In this document: positions 40,199 through 48,409 of the stretch, one piece after another
Numbering within the stretch: position 1 is the stretch's first letter
How the letters are laid out: each line of letters starts with the position of its first letter
Assembly: GCA_949284985.1 (NCBI GenBank)
Contig: CASDWY010000029.1
Location: 62,001-126,000, forward strand
DNA from: an uncultured bacterium
Lineage (GTDB): Bacteria > Cyanobacteriota > Vampirovibrionia > Gastranaerophilales > Gastranaerophilaceae
Length of the DNA: 64,000 nt
Direction: 5' to 3'
Notes under the pieces: model-generated
The model's input: the letters and a program-made list of their open reading frames with translations, nothing else
Told to the model about the DNA's origin: nothing
The model's database searches: none
Program-made: the position numbers and the translations under genes

Positions 40199-41080
40199 AT
40201 GAATTTGACAAAAGAACAAACTGAAAAAATTATAGAATTAGCAGGAGTGGACTTGGAGTATGAAAGTTTAACCCCTAACGATATTACGAAAGCATTGATC
40301 AGAATTGAAGAAAAGTTGTCATGCTTGGTTGATGCGTGTGATATTACTGCTAGCAATGCAAAAGTACTTATTGTAGATGATTTGGAGTTGTCTACATACC
40401 AGCTTTCTACTTTATTGAAGAAAATAAAAGTATGTCCTGTTGTTGTCCATTCTAAATTAGAGGCACTAAGTGAAATAAAAAAACAAAAATTTGATTTTAT
40501 ATTTGTAGATTTATTTTTGCCGGATGAAGAAGATGGGCTTGCGGTAATGAAGTTTGCAAGCAGTTTTAGAACTGAGAATGAAAAAAATTATAAAATTATA
40601 GCTATCTCAGGAACAGATGACTTAAACCTTGTTACAGATTGCTTTAACGCTGGTGTTGATGAATTTGTCTCTAAAAGTGCTAAGTGGCATGAGCAAGTTT
40701 TGAAAATTATTGTTGATAAAAATCAACCTTATACGAGAAAAAACTTTATCAGGTATGATATAGATGATAAAACAGTTACATATAATGTTAAAAGCTTGTC
40801 TAAAGAAGACTATGTGGATGAGCTTTATCACAATGTTATTTCTGTTTTACTTGCAGGTGCTGTAAATGTTATATTGAACTTGGAAAATATTAAGACTTTC
40901 CCAATGGAATATGCCAGATTATTTACAGAAGTGTATAAAAAATGCAGTGAAGTAAATGGAATGTTTATAATATTGAACCCATCAGAACCGGTAAAAGAGG
41001 TATTAGAGTTTGCGTGTCTTTCGGATATTATAACAACTGTGGATTCTGCAGAAGATGCGTTTGCACTATTAAATGGTTAG
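40199..41080 (+). CDS. Receiver-STAS two-domain regulator
   Basis: 293 residues. A short helical N-terminus (1-50) precedes a receiver (about 53-170) with the acid pair D60-D61, acceptor D104 in [14 protein letters not shown], the Ser/Thr in ISGTDD and the Lys in FVSKSA. The C-terminal 95 residues have the STAS (anti-sigma-factor antagonist-like) pattern: [20 protein letters not shown] and [19 protein letters not shown]. This suggests a phosphorylation-controlled partner-switching protein. No kinase or anti-sigma gene is adjacent. Probably leaderless; divergent from dut. Confidence 0.8.
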   Translation: MNLTKEQTEKIIELAGVDLEYESLTPNDITKALIRIEEKLSCLVDACDITASNAKVLIVDDLELSTYQLSTLLKKIKVCPVVVHSKLEALSEIKKQKFDFIFVDLFLPDEEDGLAVMKFASSFRTENEKNYKIIAISGTDDLNLVTDCFNAGVDEFVSKSAKWHEQVLKIIVDKNQPYTRKNFIRYDIDDKTVTYNVKSLSKEDYVDELYHNVISVLLAGAVNVILNLENIKTFPMEYARLFTEVYKKCSEVNGMFIILNPSEPVKEVLEFACLSDIITTVDSAEDAFALLNG

Positions 41081-41196
41081 ACTCTTTTTAGTTAATTTTT
41101 AAATACTTAAAATATCATTAATTTTTTATCTATGAGGTTAATTTTGTATTATACTTTTATTAGGCTTAAAGATAGAGAAAAAATTGGAGTAAAAAT

Positions 41197-42012
41197 ATGT
41201 GGGATTACTCAGAAAAAGTTATGGAACATTATAGAAATCCAAAAAATGTTGGATCGATTGATAATGCAGATGCTATTGGTGAAGCAGGTTCGTTAGCCTG
41301 TGGTGACATGTTAAAATTATATTTAAAAATTGATGATAATGGTATAATAACTGATGCAAAATTTCAGACTTTTGGCTGTGGTTCAGCAGTTGCAAGCTCA
41401 AGCATTTTGACTGAAATGATTATAGGAAAGCATATAGATGAAGTAAAAAAAATAACTAATAAAGATATTGTAGATGAGCTTGGAGGTTTACCGCCGGAAA
41501 AAATGCATTGTTCCGTAATGGGACACGAAGCATTAGAGTCAGCAATAGCAAACTATTATGGAGAAGAAGTTTCGGCATGTCCCGAAGAAAAAATTGTATG
41601 TTTGTGTGCATTTAAACCAGAAAATGAGATTCGCAAAGTAATTAAAGAAAAAAATCTAAAAAGTATAGAAGAAGTAGTAGCAGAAACAGGTGCTGGTAGC
41701 GGTTGTGGGCGTTGCCATGCCAACATTGAAAAGTTGATTAAAGAAGCACAAAAACCGGTTATTGAGCTTTCAGGAATGAGTAAAACTCAGCAGATTATAA
41801 AAATAAATAACGTTATTGAGCGATTTATAGCAGACGAACTTCGTAAAGATGGTGGAGACATAGAACTTGTTGATGTAGACGGAAATAATGTTTATGTAAA
41901 ATTAAGAGGTGCTTGTGCAAGTTGTAAAAACTCTGTTATGACTTTAAAATATTTTGTGGAAAACACTTTACGTGATCATATTTCTCCAGACATAGAAGTG
42001 GTGGAGGTGTAG
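41197..42012 (+). CDS. nifU: Iron-sulfur cluster scaffold NifU (three-domain)
   Basis: 271 residues in the full NifU layout. IscU-like N-domain with C35, C61 and C105; a central BFD-like [2Fe-2S] domain with C134, C136, C169 and C172 (VCLCAF...GCGRC); and a C-terminal Nfu domain with C239xxC242 (GACASCKNS). It assembles Fe-S clusters with sulfur from NifS, whose ATG follows immediately. GGAG precedes the start. No nitrogenase genes are present; as in many anaerobes, this pair likely serves general Fe-S maturation. Confidence 0.95.
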   Translation: MWDYSEKVMEHYRNPKNVGSIDNADAIGEAGSLACGDMLKLYLKIDDNGIITDAKFQTFGCGSAVASSSILTEMIIGKHIDEVKKITNKDIVDELGGLPPEKMHCSVMGHEALESAIANYYGEEVSACPEEKIVCLCAFKPENEIRKVIKEKNLKSIEEVVAETGAGSGCGRCHANIEKLIKEAQKPVIELSGMSKTQQIIKINNVIERFIADELRKDGGDIELVDVDGNNVYVKLRGACASCKNSVMTLKYFVENTLRDHISPDIEVVEV

Positions 42013-43203
42013 ATGGATAAAGTAGTTTATTTAGATAATAATGCAACAACAAAAGTTGATCCAAGAGTTGTAGAGGTGATGAGTCCGTATTTTTCGGAAT
42101 TTTATGGAAATCCATCTTCTATGCATGATTTTGGAGGAAAAGTTGGTCAAAAGATTAAAGAAGCACGAGAACAAGTTAAGAATTTTATGGGAGCTGCCCT
42201 TGCCAGTGAAATTGTTTTTACTGCTTCCGGCTCTGAATCTGCCAATATGGCTATTAGGGGTGTTTTAGAAGTTAGTAAAAAATTAAAACATATAGTAACT
42301 ACAAAAATTGAGCATCCATGTGTTTTAAATCTTTACAAATCACTTGAAAAAGAAGGATATAAAGTTGATTATCTTTCAGTTGATAATGAGGGCAATATTG
42401 ATCCGCAAGAACTTGAGGATGCAGTTAATGAGGAAACTGTCTTGGTTAGCATAATGTATGCTAATAATGAAACAGGAATTATATTTCCAGTGGAAAAATT
42501 TGCAGAAATAGTTAAAAAGAAAAATCCTAAAACAAAGTTTTTCGTAGATGCTGTTCAAGCAGCTGGTAAAATTAAATTAGATGTAAAAAATACACAAATT
42601 GATTTAATGGGAATTTCAGGGCACAAAATTCATGCACCTAAAGGAATTGGCGCATTATATATAAGAAAAGGTACAATAGTTATGCCTCTTATTGTTGGTG
42701 GACATCAAGAACGAGGTAAGCGAGCAGGAACAGAGAATGTCCCTTATATTATAGGACTTGGAAAAGCTTGCGAGCTTGCTCAAGCTTATTTGGAGGATGA
42801 AGTAAACAGAGTAAAATGCCTTAGAGATAAATTAGAACAGGGGATAATTTCTTTAATTCCTAATGCAAGGCTTAATGCTGCAGTTGAAAATCGAGTTCCC
42901 AACACATCAAATATTGGTTTTCAATATATCGAAGGAGAGTTAATTCTTTTACATATGAGTGATGCCGGAATTTGTGCAAGTTCAGGCAGTGCTTGTACTA
43001 GTGGAAGTCTTGAGCCAAGCCATGTTCTTCGTGCTATGGGCATACCTTTTACTGCTTTGCATGGCTCTATTCGTTTTAGCTTAAGCAGATTTACAACTGA
43101 AGCTGAGATAGATTATGTATTGGAAAAATTACCGGGTATTATTGCCAAATTGAATGCGCTTTCGCCTTTTCAAAAAGAACTTAAAGCAATTAATGCATTG
43201 TAG
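42013..43203 (+). CDS. nifS: Cysteine desulfurase NifS/IscS
   Basis: 396 residues, class V PLP enzyme that takes sulfur from cysteine. N-terminal YLDNNATTKVDPRVVEVM, the Schiff-base motif DLMGISGHKIHAPKG, RAGTENVPYIIGLGKA and the catalytic cysteine loop ASSGSACTSGSLEPSHVL. Its ATG abuts the nifU stop, with GGAGGTG as ribosome site, so a two-gene operon is clear. Confidence 0.97.
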   Translation: MDKVVYLDNNATTKVDPRVVEVMSPYFSEFYGNPSSMHDFGGKVGQKIKEAREQVKNFMGAALASEIVFTASGSESANMAIRGVLEVSKKLKHIVTTKIEHPCVLNLYKSLEKEGYKVDYLSVDNEGNIDPQELEDAVNEETVLVSIMYANNETGIIFPVEKFAEIVKKKNPKTKFFVDAVQAAGKIKLDVKNTQIDLMGISGHKIHAPKGIGALYIRKGTIVMPLIVGGHQERGKRAGTENVPYIIGLGKACELAQAYLEDEVNRVKCLRDKLEQGIISLIPNARLNAAVENRVPNTSNIGFQYIEGELILLHMSDAGICASSGSACTSGSLEPSHVLRAMGIPFTALHGSIRFSLSRFTTEAEIDYVLEKLPGIIAKLNALSPFQKELKAINAL

Positions 43204-43265
43204 GTTTTATCTTGTAGTTTATTTGAAGTATAATATTTATAGAATAAAGACTTGGAATTTATGCA

Positions 43266-44657
43266 ATGCTGGCTGAAAAAACAAAAAATAAATTTATAGT
43301 AGATTTGGAGAGAATAATAGGCAAAGCTGCTGTTTTGCATAGTGTTGAAGATATATACAGCTATGCTAATGATTCAAATTGTAAAATTTCAAATCAAGAA
43401 AAACCAATGGCAATAGTACTTCCATCCACTATAGAAGAAGTTCAAAGCATTGTAAAATATTGTTATGAGAAAGAAATTCCTATTGTAGCAAGAGGAGCGG
43501 GAACAAACCATGTTGGTGGTTGCGTTGCCAAAGAAGGTGGAATTATTATACATTTTTCAAGAATGAATAAAATTCTGGAAATATCAAGAAAAAATCTTAC
43601 AGCAAAAGTTCAACCCGGAGTTGTTGTAGGAGATGTTCAATCTGCTGTAGAGAGAAAAGGACTTTTTTATCCGCCAGATCCGTCAAATTTAAAAGTTTCT
43701 ACAATAGGAGGTGCACTTGCTTTGTCTTCTGGTGGTCCAAGGGGACTTAAGTATGGGACGGCAAAAGACTATGTCTTAAATTTAAAAGTGGTTCTTTCTG
43801 ATGGAAGTTTAATAACAACCGGCAGTGATTGTTCTAAAAGTGTTACTGGGTATAACTTGACCCAATTATTTATAGGTTCTGAGGGAACATTGGGTATTAT
43901 AGTAGAAGCAACATTAAAGTTAATACCTAAGCCCAAAACAAGTAAAATATTACTAGCATATTTTGATACTATAGAAGATGCTTCATGTGCAGTAAATACA
44001 GTTCTCGAAGCTGGGATTGTACCGTCTGTTATTGATCTTTTGGATAAATTTACACTTCAAACTATTGAAGATTTCAGACCATCAGGACTTATTACCAATA
44101 AAGAAGCAATGCTTTTTATTGAGTTGGATGGTGATGAAAGTGCTATTGCGCAATGTGAAGCAGATATATTAAAATTGTTGAGCAATGCACAGTTTCAAGT
44201 TGTACAGACAAAAGCGCAAGCGGAAGTGTTTTGGACTGCTCGGCGAGCTTCTTTTGCTGCTACTTCAAAACTTAAGGGAAATGTTATAACTGAGGATGTT
44301 GTAGTTCCCAGAACTAAAATTCCAGTTTTAATAAAAGAAATAAAAAAAATTAATGAAAAATATTCATTAACAGCTTGTATAATGGGTCATGCCGGTGATG
44401 GCAATATTCATCCTAATTATGCTTTGGATTTTGATGATGAAGATGAAATGAATAGGTTTTACTTAGCAAAAGATGAGCTTTTTAAAGTGGCTGTAAATTT
44501 AGGCGGAACACTATCCGGCGAGCATGGAATTGGTTTTGAAAAAGCAAAATATTTGAGTTTTGCCGTTGATAAAAACGTTATAAAAATTTCGAAACAAATT
44601 AAACAGATATTTGATCCCAAAAATATATTAAATCCGGGAAAACTTTTTATTGAGTGA
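43266..44657 (+). CDS. FAD-linked oxidase of GlcD/LldE type (glycolate or D-lactate dehydrogenase)
   Basis: 463 residues. FAD_binding_4 domain with IPIVARGAGTNHVGGCV and PSNLKVSTIGGALALSSGG, then the C-terminal FAD-oxidase domain with IMGHAGDGNIHPNYALD and GEHGIGFEKAKYL. Oxidises a 2-hydroxy acid; glycolate and D-lactate cannot be told apart from sequence, and it may work with an electron-transfer flavoprotein. No GlcE/GlcF subunit is adjacent. Several ATGs lie near the start; 43266 keeps the frame. Confidence 0.9.
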   Translation: MLAEKTKNKFIVDLERIIGKAAVLHSVEDIYSYANDSNCKISNQEKPMAIVLPSTIEEVQSIVKYCYEKEIPIVARGAGTNHVGGCVAKEGGIIIHFSRMNKILEISRKNLTAKVQPGVVVGDVQSAVERKGLFYPPDPSNLKVSTIGGALALSSGGPRGLKYGTAKDYVLNLKVVLSDGSLITTGSDCSKSVTGYNLTQLFIGSEGTLGIIVEATLKLIPKPKTSKILLAYFDTIEDASCAVNTVLEAGIVPSVIDLLDKFTLQTIEDFRPSGLITNKEAMLFIELDGDESAIAQCEADILKLLSNAQFQVVQTKAQAEVFWTARRASFAATSKLKGNVITEDVVVPRTKIPVLIKEIKKINEKYSLTACIMGHAGDGNIHPNYALDFDDEDEMNRFYLAKDELFKVAVNLGGTLSGEHGIGFEKAKYLSFAVDKNVIKISKQIKQIFDPKNILNPGKLFIE

Positions 44658-44660
44658 ATT

Positions 44661-45488
44661 ATGAATGAATTAAATCGAGCTTTAAAACAAAAACTTATTC
44701 AATTTATGCGTAGAGAAGGTGTAGATTTACGTACTGATACTAAAGCAAGGGGTAATTTAGGGTTGTTTTCCGAGAATAGAATAGATATTCATAGAAAACT
44801 TGATGACGAAAAGTTTATTGAAGTTTTGCTGCATGAATACGCGCATTTAATTCACAAATCATTAGAAAATGACATGGCAAAAACCGGCGGACACCTTGAA
44901 GTACTGTTTGATTTATCTGATATAAGTCTTATTAAGGAAGAATTAATTAATGTAACTTGTCTTGTTGATGAAAATGCTTTGTTAAAAAAGTTTGAGTCAA
45001 AAAAGTATGCCTGTAAAATCAAAATTAAAGCATATGAAAATCTTATAAAAAAAGAATACCCTGATTTTTTAAAAAGCAAGCCATTTAAACCTTTTGAAAA
45101 ATATATTAAGCATTCTGACGCGCGTTTTTTGCTTAGATACGATAAAGTAAAAATTGTTACTCCGTTTTTAAGAAGAGAAAAAAGTTATTCAATAGAAAAT
45201 TTAGAAAAAGATTTCCCTAAAATGCCAAGAAGCTTTGGGCTTTACATAAAAATTTGTTCTTTGACCAGAAAATCTAAAAATCTGCAAAAACGTAAAAATA
45301 AGTTAAAAAAGTATTATGAGCGTCCATCAGAATTGTTTGCTCGCTTTGTACAAGGATTTTTTAAGCACAGTGATGAAATACCACGAATTGCACCTGTGAC
45401 ATACTCACGCTTTTGTGAGCTGCTTGAAAATGGATATTATGGCAGGTTAAGTAAAGTAATTGCCTTTTTGAGCGAAAATAGTTTATAA
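44661..45488 (+). CDS. Putative zinc metalloprotease (HEYAH zincin)
   Basis: 275 residues, no signal peptide. HExxH at 58-62 in LLHEYAHLIHKSL, preceded by NRIDIHRKLDDEKFIEVLLHEYAH in parts. Near residue 220, YERPSELFARFVQGFF resembles the (R/S)xxExFARxFE element of zincin-like domains in phage polyvalent proteins, whose Glu could be the third zinc ligand. The middle part is very Lys-rich. It starts 4 bases after the GlcD-type gene, with GAGTGAA as weak ribosome site. Substrate unknown; ImmA/IrrE-like or SprT-like proteins are alternatives. Confidence 0.62.
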   Translation: MNELNRALKQKLIQFMRREGVDLRTDTKARGNLGLFSENRIDIHRKLDDEKFIEVLLHEYAHLIHKSLENDMAKTGGHLEVLFDLSDISLIKEELINVTCLVDENALLKKFESKKYACKIKIKAYENLIKKEYPDFLKSKPFKPFEKYIKHSDARFLLRYDKVKIVTPFLRREKSYSIENLEKDFPKMPRSFGLYIKICSLTRKSKNLQKRKNKLKKYYERPSELFARFVQGFFKHSDEIPRIAPVTYSRFCELLENGYYGRLSKVIAFLSENSL

Positions 45489-45513
45489 TTTAATGTAACT
45501 TAGGAGAAATTTT

Positions 45514-46140
45514 ATGAAAATAAAAGCTTTTACTTTAGCAGAAACACTTATAACGCTGGTTATTATTGGAGTTATTGCTGTACTTATGTATAGCAATTAT
45601 ATAAACGTGATTCCGGAGGAAAATTCTTCATTATACAAAAAGGCATTTTATACTATACAAGATGTTATTCGATCTTTGGCAAATGATACAGTAAAGTTTC
45701 CAAGTTCCACACTGTTATTTATGGCGGAGCCAATGACGGAAGACAATATGACTTATCAACAGTATTTTTGTGAACAGGTTGCAACGTCATTAAATACTTT
45801 AGGAAAAATTAACTGTGGCACAAGTGGTAACGATGCTAGTGATGGAGCTTTTAGTGAAAATATTGACGATTATGAGTTTAAATTAACTAATGGTATGACG
45901 TTTACTGGATTTAATCAAGAGTTTGAAGATGAAGATAGTAATGATATGACCTCGGACTCTATAACGGTGCTTGTTGATGTAAACGGATTGGACAAAAACC
46001 CAAATGCTCTATGTAAGACAAGTGCTGCAAATTGCGATAGATACAGAATAAGGATCCATGCTGACGGTAAGGTTTCAACTGATGAAAGTTGGACGATAGA
46101 AAATCAAATACTCGAAGATCCGCATTATGGAATAAATTAA
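45514..46140 (+). CDS. Type IV pilin-like (pseudopilin) protein 1
   Basis: 208 residues. Type III prepilin signal with cleavage expected at KIKA|FTLAETLITLVIIGVIAVL read in parts; the mature protein starts with Phe and has Glu5. The residue before the cut is Ala, not the usual Gly. The C-terminal domain has TSLNTLGKINC and SITVLVDVNGLDKNPNALCK, then YRIRIHADGKVS. It is paralogous to the next gene. GGAGAAA precedes the ATG. It could be a minor pilin or a secretion/uptake pseudopilin. Confidence 0.87.
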   Translation: MKIKAFTLAETLITLVIIGVIAVLMYSNYINVIPEENSSLYKKAFYTIQDVIRSLANDTVKFPSSTLLFMAEPMTEDNMTYQQYFCEQVATSLNTLGKINCGTSGNDASDGAFSENIDDYEFKLTNGMTFTGFNQEFEDEDSNDMTSDSITVLVDVNGLDKNPNALCKTSAANCDRYRIRIHADGKVSTDESWTIENQILEDPHYGIN

Positions 46141-46162
46141 ATAAGAAGTAGGCAAGTTATTA

Positions 46163-47050
46163 ATGAAAAAAGCATTCACATTTGTAGAAGTAATGTTAGC
46201 TCTGTCAATAATAGGAGTGTTAGTTTCTATATTAATTCCCGTTCTTGATAATACCAAACCTGATGATACTACTATTAATTTTCGTAAAACATTTTTTGCA
46301 ATTGAAGAAAGCGTAAGTGCAATTATAAATGACATAAAACTTTATGATAGTGGAGATTTAGCAATACCAAATGGTAGCGCAACTGATGAAAATGGAAGAA
46401 TATTATGCTATAACCTTGCAAATACACTTAATACAATAGGGAAGGTAAATTGCCCGGGAGATAGTGGATTTGATAGTGATTATAAATTATTAAATTCTGA
46501 GGGGGAAACTGGGGAAAATTTAAGCGCAGAGGATGTAAATTTTAGACTTTCCAACGGTGTTGCAGTAGGAGGAATACATGGTAGCTGGAGTAATGTAAAT
46601 GATGATTTGTCAGTTATTTCTGAAGATGAACCCAAAAAGTATTTTATAACCCTTTGTGTCGATATAAATGGAATGGAAGAAGGCCCAAACATCGGTTGTA
46701 AAACAGATGATAGAGCAGATGTAAACAGAGATCAATTTAGATTAAGATTTTCACGTGATGGAAAAGTGTATTCGGGTAGTTCTGCCGGTGCAAATAATTG
46801 GTATGTAGAAAATTTAATGCTGATTAATCCACATTTGATTTTGAAAGTGAAAAGACATTGGACAGATAAACAAATTGAAAATCTTGTAAGACCAGCATCA
46901 AGTAATAATAAGCCTGATCTTAAAAATCGAGCTGAAAATCTCGATGAAATTGGTTATATATGGGTGCAGACAGGTTCTACTGCTAATGATGGAATTTGGA
47001 CTTTTACAGGCGGTGAGGTGCCTGAAAGCAAAGTAATAGAAACTAAATAA
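46163..47050 (+). CDS. Type IV pilin-like (pseudopilin) protein 2
   Basis: 295 residues. Prepilin start KKA|FTFVEVMLALSIIGVLV with Glu5 retained. The C-terminal domain repeats the elements of the preceding protein: ANTLNTIGKVNC, ITLCVDINGMEEGPNIGCK and FRLRFSRDGKVY, with an added tail of about 75 residues (LRNRAENLDEIGYIWVQTG region). It follows its paralogue by 22 bases; mtnP is 11 bases downstream, so it may share their transcript. No assembly ATPase or prepilin peptidase gene is nearby. Confidence 0.86.
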   Translation: MKKAFTFVEVMLALSIIGVLVSILIPVLDNTKPDDTTINFRKTFFAIEESVSAIINDIKLYDSGDLAIPNGSATDENGRILCYNLANTLNTIGKVNCPGDSGFDSDYKLLNSEGETGENLSAEDVNFRLSNGVAVGGIHGSWSNVNDDLSVISEDEPKKYFITLCVDINGMEEGPNIGCKTDDRADVNRDQFRLRFSRDGKVYSGSSAGANNWYVENLMLINPHLILKVKRHWTDKQIENLVRPASSNNKPDLKNRAENLDEIGYIWVQTGSTANDGIWTFTGGEVPESKVIETK

Positions 47051-47061
47051 AGGGAAAATTT

Positions 47062-47859
47062 ATGGAAAAAACAGCAGATATTGGAATTTTTGGCGGTTCA
47101 GGTTTTTATAAGTTCTTAGAAAAAATAGAAGAAGTTAAAATAGAAACTCCATTTGGTCAGCCATCAGATAGTGTTTTTATTGGGCAAATTGGAGTACATA
47201 AGGTTGCATTTATGCCCAGGCATGGTAGAAATCATAATATTCTTCCGCATAAGATAAACTATCGTGCTAATGTATGGGCGATGAAGTCTTTGGGATGTGA
47301 AAGAGTTATTTCTCCTTGTGCTGCAGGTAGTTTGCAAAAACACATTAAGCCGGGTGAGTTTGTCATATGTGACCAGTTTGTGGACTGGACAGATGGACGA
47401 ATTTCAACTATATTTGACGGCCCGGTGGCAACACATGTTTCTTCTGCGGATACTTATTGTCCTGAAATGCGAGCTTTAGCTCTTGATGCCGCAAAAAAAT
47501 TGGGTATTGCAGTACATGATGGAGGAACTGTTGTTGTAATAAATGGTCCGAGATTTTCTACTAAAGCAGAAAGTAAATTTTTTACTGCTCAAGGATGGGA
47601 TGTAATTAATATGACTGCATTTCCAGAAGCATATTTAGTCAAAGAGATGGATATGTGTCCATTAAATATATCTTTAATAACCGATTATGATGCCGGCTTG
47701 GTGGGTGATGTTCCGCCTGTTTCACATCATGATGTTATAAAGGTTTTTAATGCAAATATTGAAAATCTTAAAAATTTATTATTTGAGCTTGTTGAGTCTA
47801 CTCCATTGCAAAGAAATGCATGTAGTTGTGCTTACACTGTTAATAATTCAAGATTTTAA
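47062..47859 (+). CDS. mtnP: S-methyl-5'-thioadenosine phosphorylase
   Basis: Splits methylthioadenosine to adenine and methylthioribose 1-phosphate. 265 residues: GIFGGSGFY, PRHGRNHNILPHKINYRAN, SPCAAGSLQ, and the substrate-defining NMTAFPEAYLVKEMDMCPLNISLITDYD read in parts. AGGGAAAA precedes the ATG. Its two products are used by mtnA and apt, both in this window, so adenine and the sugar are recycled. Confidence 0.94.
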   Translation: MEKTADIGIFGGSGFYKFLEKIEEVKIETPFGQPSDSVFIGQIGVHKVAFMPRHGRNHNILPHKINYRANVWAMKSLGCERVISPCAAGSLQKHIKPGEFVICDQFVDWTDGRISTIFDGPVATHVSSADTYCPEMRALALDAAKKLGIAVHDGGTVVVINGPRFSTKAESKFFTAQGWDVINMTAFPEAYLVKEMDMCPLNISLITDYDAGLVGDVPPVSHHDVIKVFNANIENLKNLLFELVESTPLQRNACSCAYTVNNSRF

Positions 47860-47874
47860 GTTTAAGGAGATAAG

Positions 47875-48141
47875 ATGAGATTATCGATACTTTTATATTA
47901 TATTTTTCAAATATATTTTTATTTGCTAATTGTTAGGATATTTTTGACTTGGATACCAACAATAGACTGGAATAAACCATTTCTTAAAAAATTAGCTGAA
48001 ATAAGTGATATATACTTGTTTCCATTTAGAAGAATTATACCTGCACTAGGAGGTTTGGATTTTTCACCTATTGTAGCGTTGTTGTTTTTGCAGTTTGTTC
48101 AGTGGGCATTGTGCAGTTCTCTTTTAAGAATGGGCTTGTAG
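47875..48141 (+). CDS. YggT-family membrane protein
   Basis: 88 residues, two membrane helices flanking a conserved loop: IVRIFLTWIPTIDWNKP and YLFPFRRIIPALGGLDFSPIVALLFL. YggT proteins are linked with cell shape, osmotic stress or division-plane positioning, and in cyanobacteria with nucleoid/thylakoid placement. AAGGAGATAAG precedes the ATG. Confidence 0.9.
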   Translation: MRLSILLYYIFQIYFYLLIVRIFLTWIPTIDWNKPFLKKLAEISDIYLFPFRRIIPALGGLDFSPIVALLFLQFVQWALCSSLLRMGL

Positions 48142-48201
48142 ATAAAAACCGGTTATCTTTTTGGGTATGGTTGTTGAATAAATTTAATACTTTTTGGGCA
48201 T

Positions 48202-48228
48202 GTAAACTGTTTACTCGCTTGCGATAAT
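48202..48228 (+). promoter_or_regulatory. Promoter with palindrome GTAAACTGTTTAC
   Basis: Perfect inverted repeat GTAAAC-T-GTTTAC (48202-48214) where the -35 would be, followed by an extended -10 (TGC-GATAAT; hexamer 48223-48228) 6 bases before the ATG at 48235. The repeat looks like an operator. Confidence 0.5.
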
Positions 48229-48234
48229 CTTTAT

Positions 48235-48402
48235 ATGAGTATAAAAAGATTATATAGAGATGTATTTGAGCGAATAGAATTTCTTGATAAAAATGTTGAA
48301 AATCCATTTTTAAAAAAATCAAGTCATTCAAATCCTTTTGCAGAATTCTTTGGGGGAACTTATGTTTGGATTGAGCAACCCGAAAAAAAATCCAAAAAAT
48401 AA
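48235..48402 (+). CDS. 55-residue hypothetical protein
   Basis: Begins MSIKRLYRDVFERIEFLD and ends with basic EKKSKK; aromatic middle NPFAEFFGGTYVWIEQ. No membrane segment. No ribosome site, but a GATAAT box 6 bases before the ATG suggests a leaderless message. Codon use is as in its neighbours. It lies between yggT and the convergent gene at 48410. Unknown. Confidence 0.55.
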   Translation: MSIKRLYRDVFERIEFLDKNVENPFLKKSSHSNPFAEFFGGTYVWIEQPEKKSKK

Positions 48403-48409
48403 ATTTTTA

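Noticed and set aside
41197-43203. Nitrogen-fixation island suggested by nifU-nifS
   Set aside because: No nifHDK, nifB or nifE/N nearby. The three-domain NifU with NifS is common in non-fixing anaerobes as the general Fe-S system.
48068-48331. 87-codon minus-strand frame between yggT and the lineage-specific pair
   Set aside because: It is antisense to the yggT end and to the 55-residue gene. It has no ribosome site, and the plus-strand short gene has a better promoter and composition.
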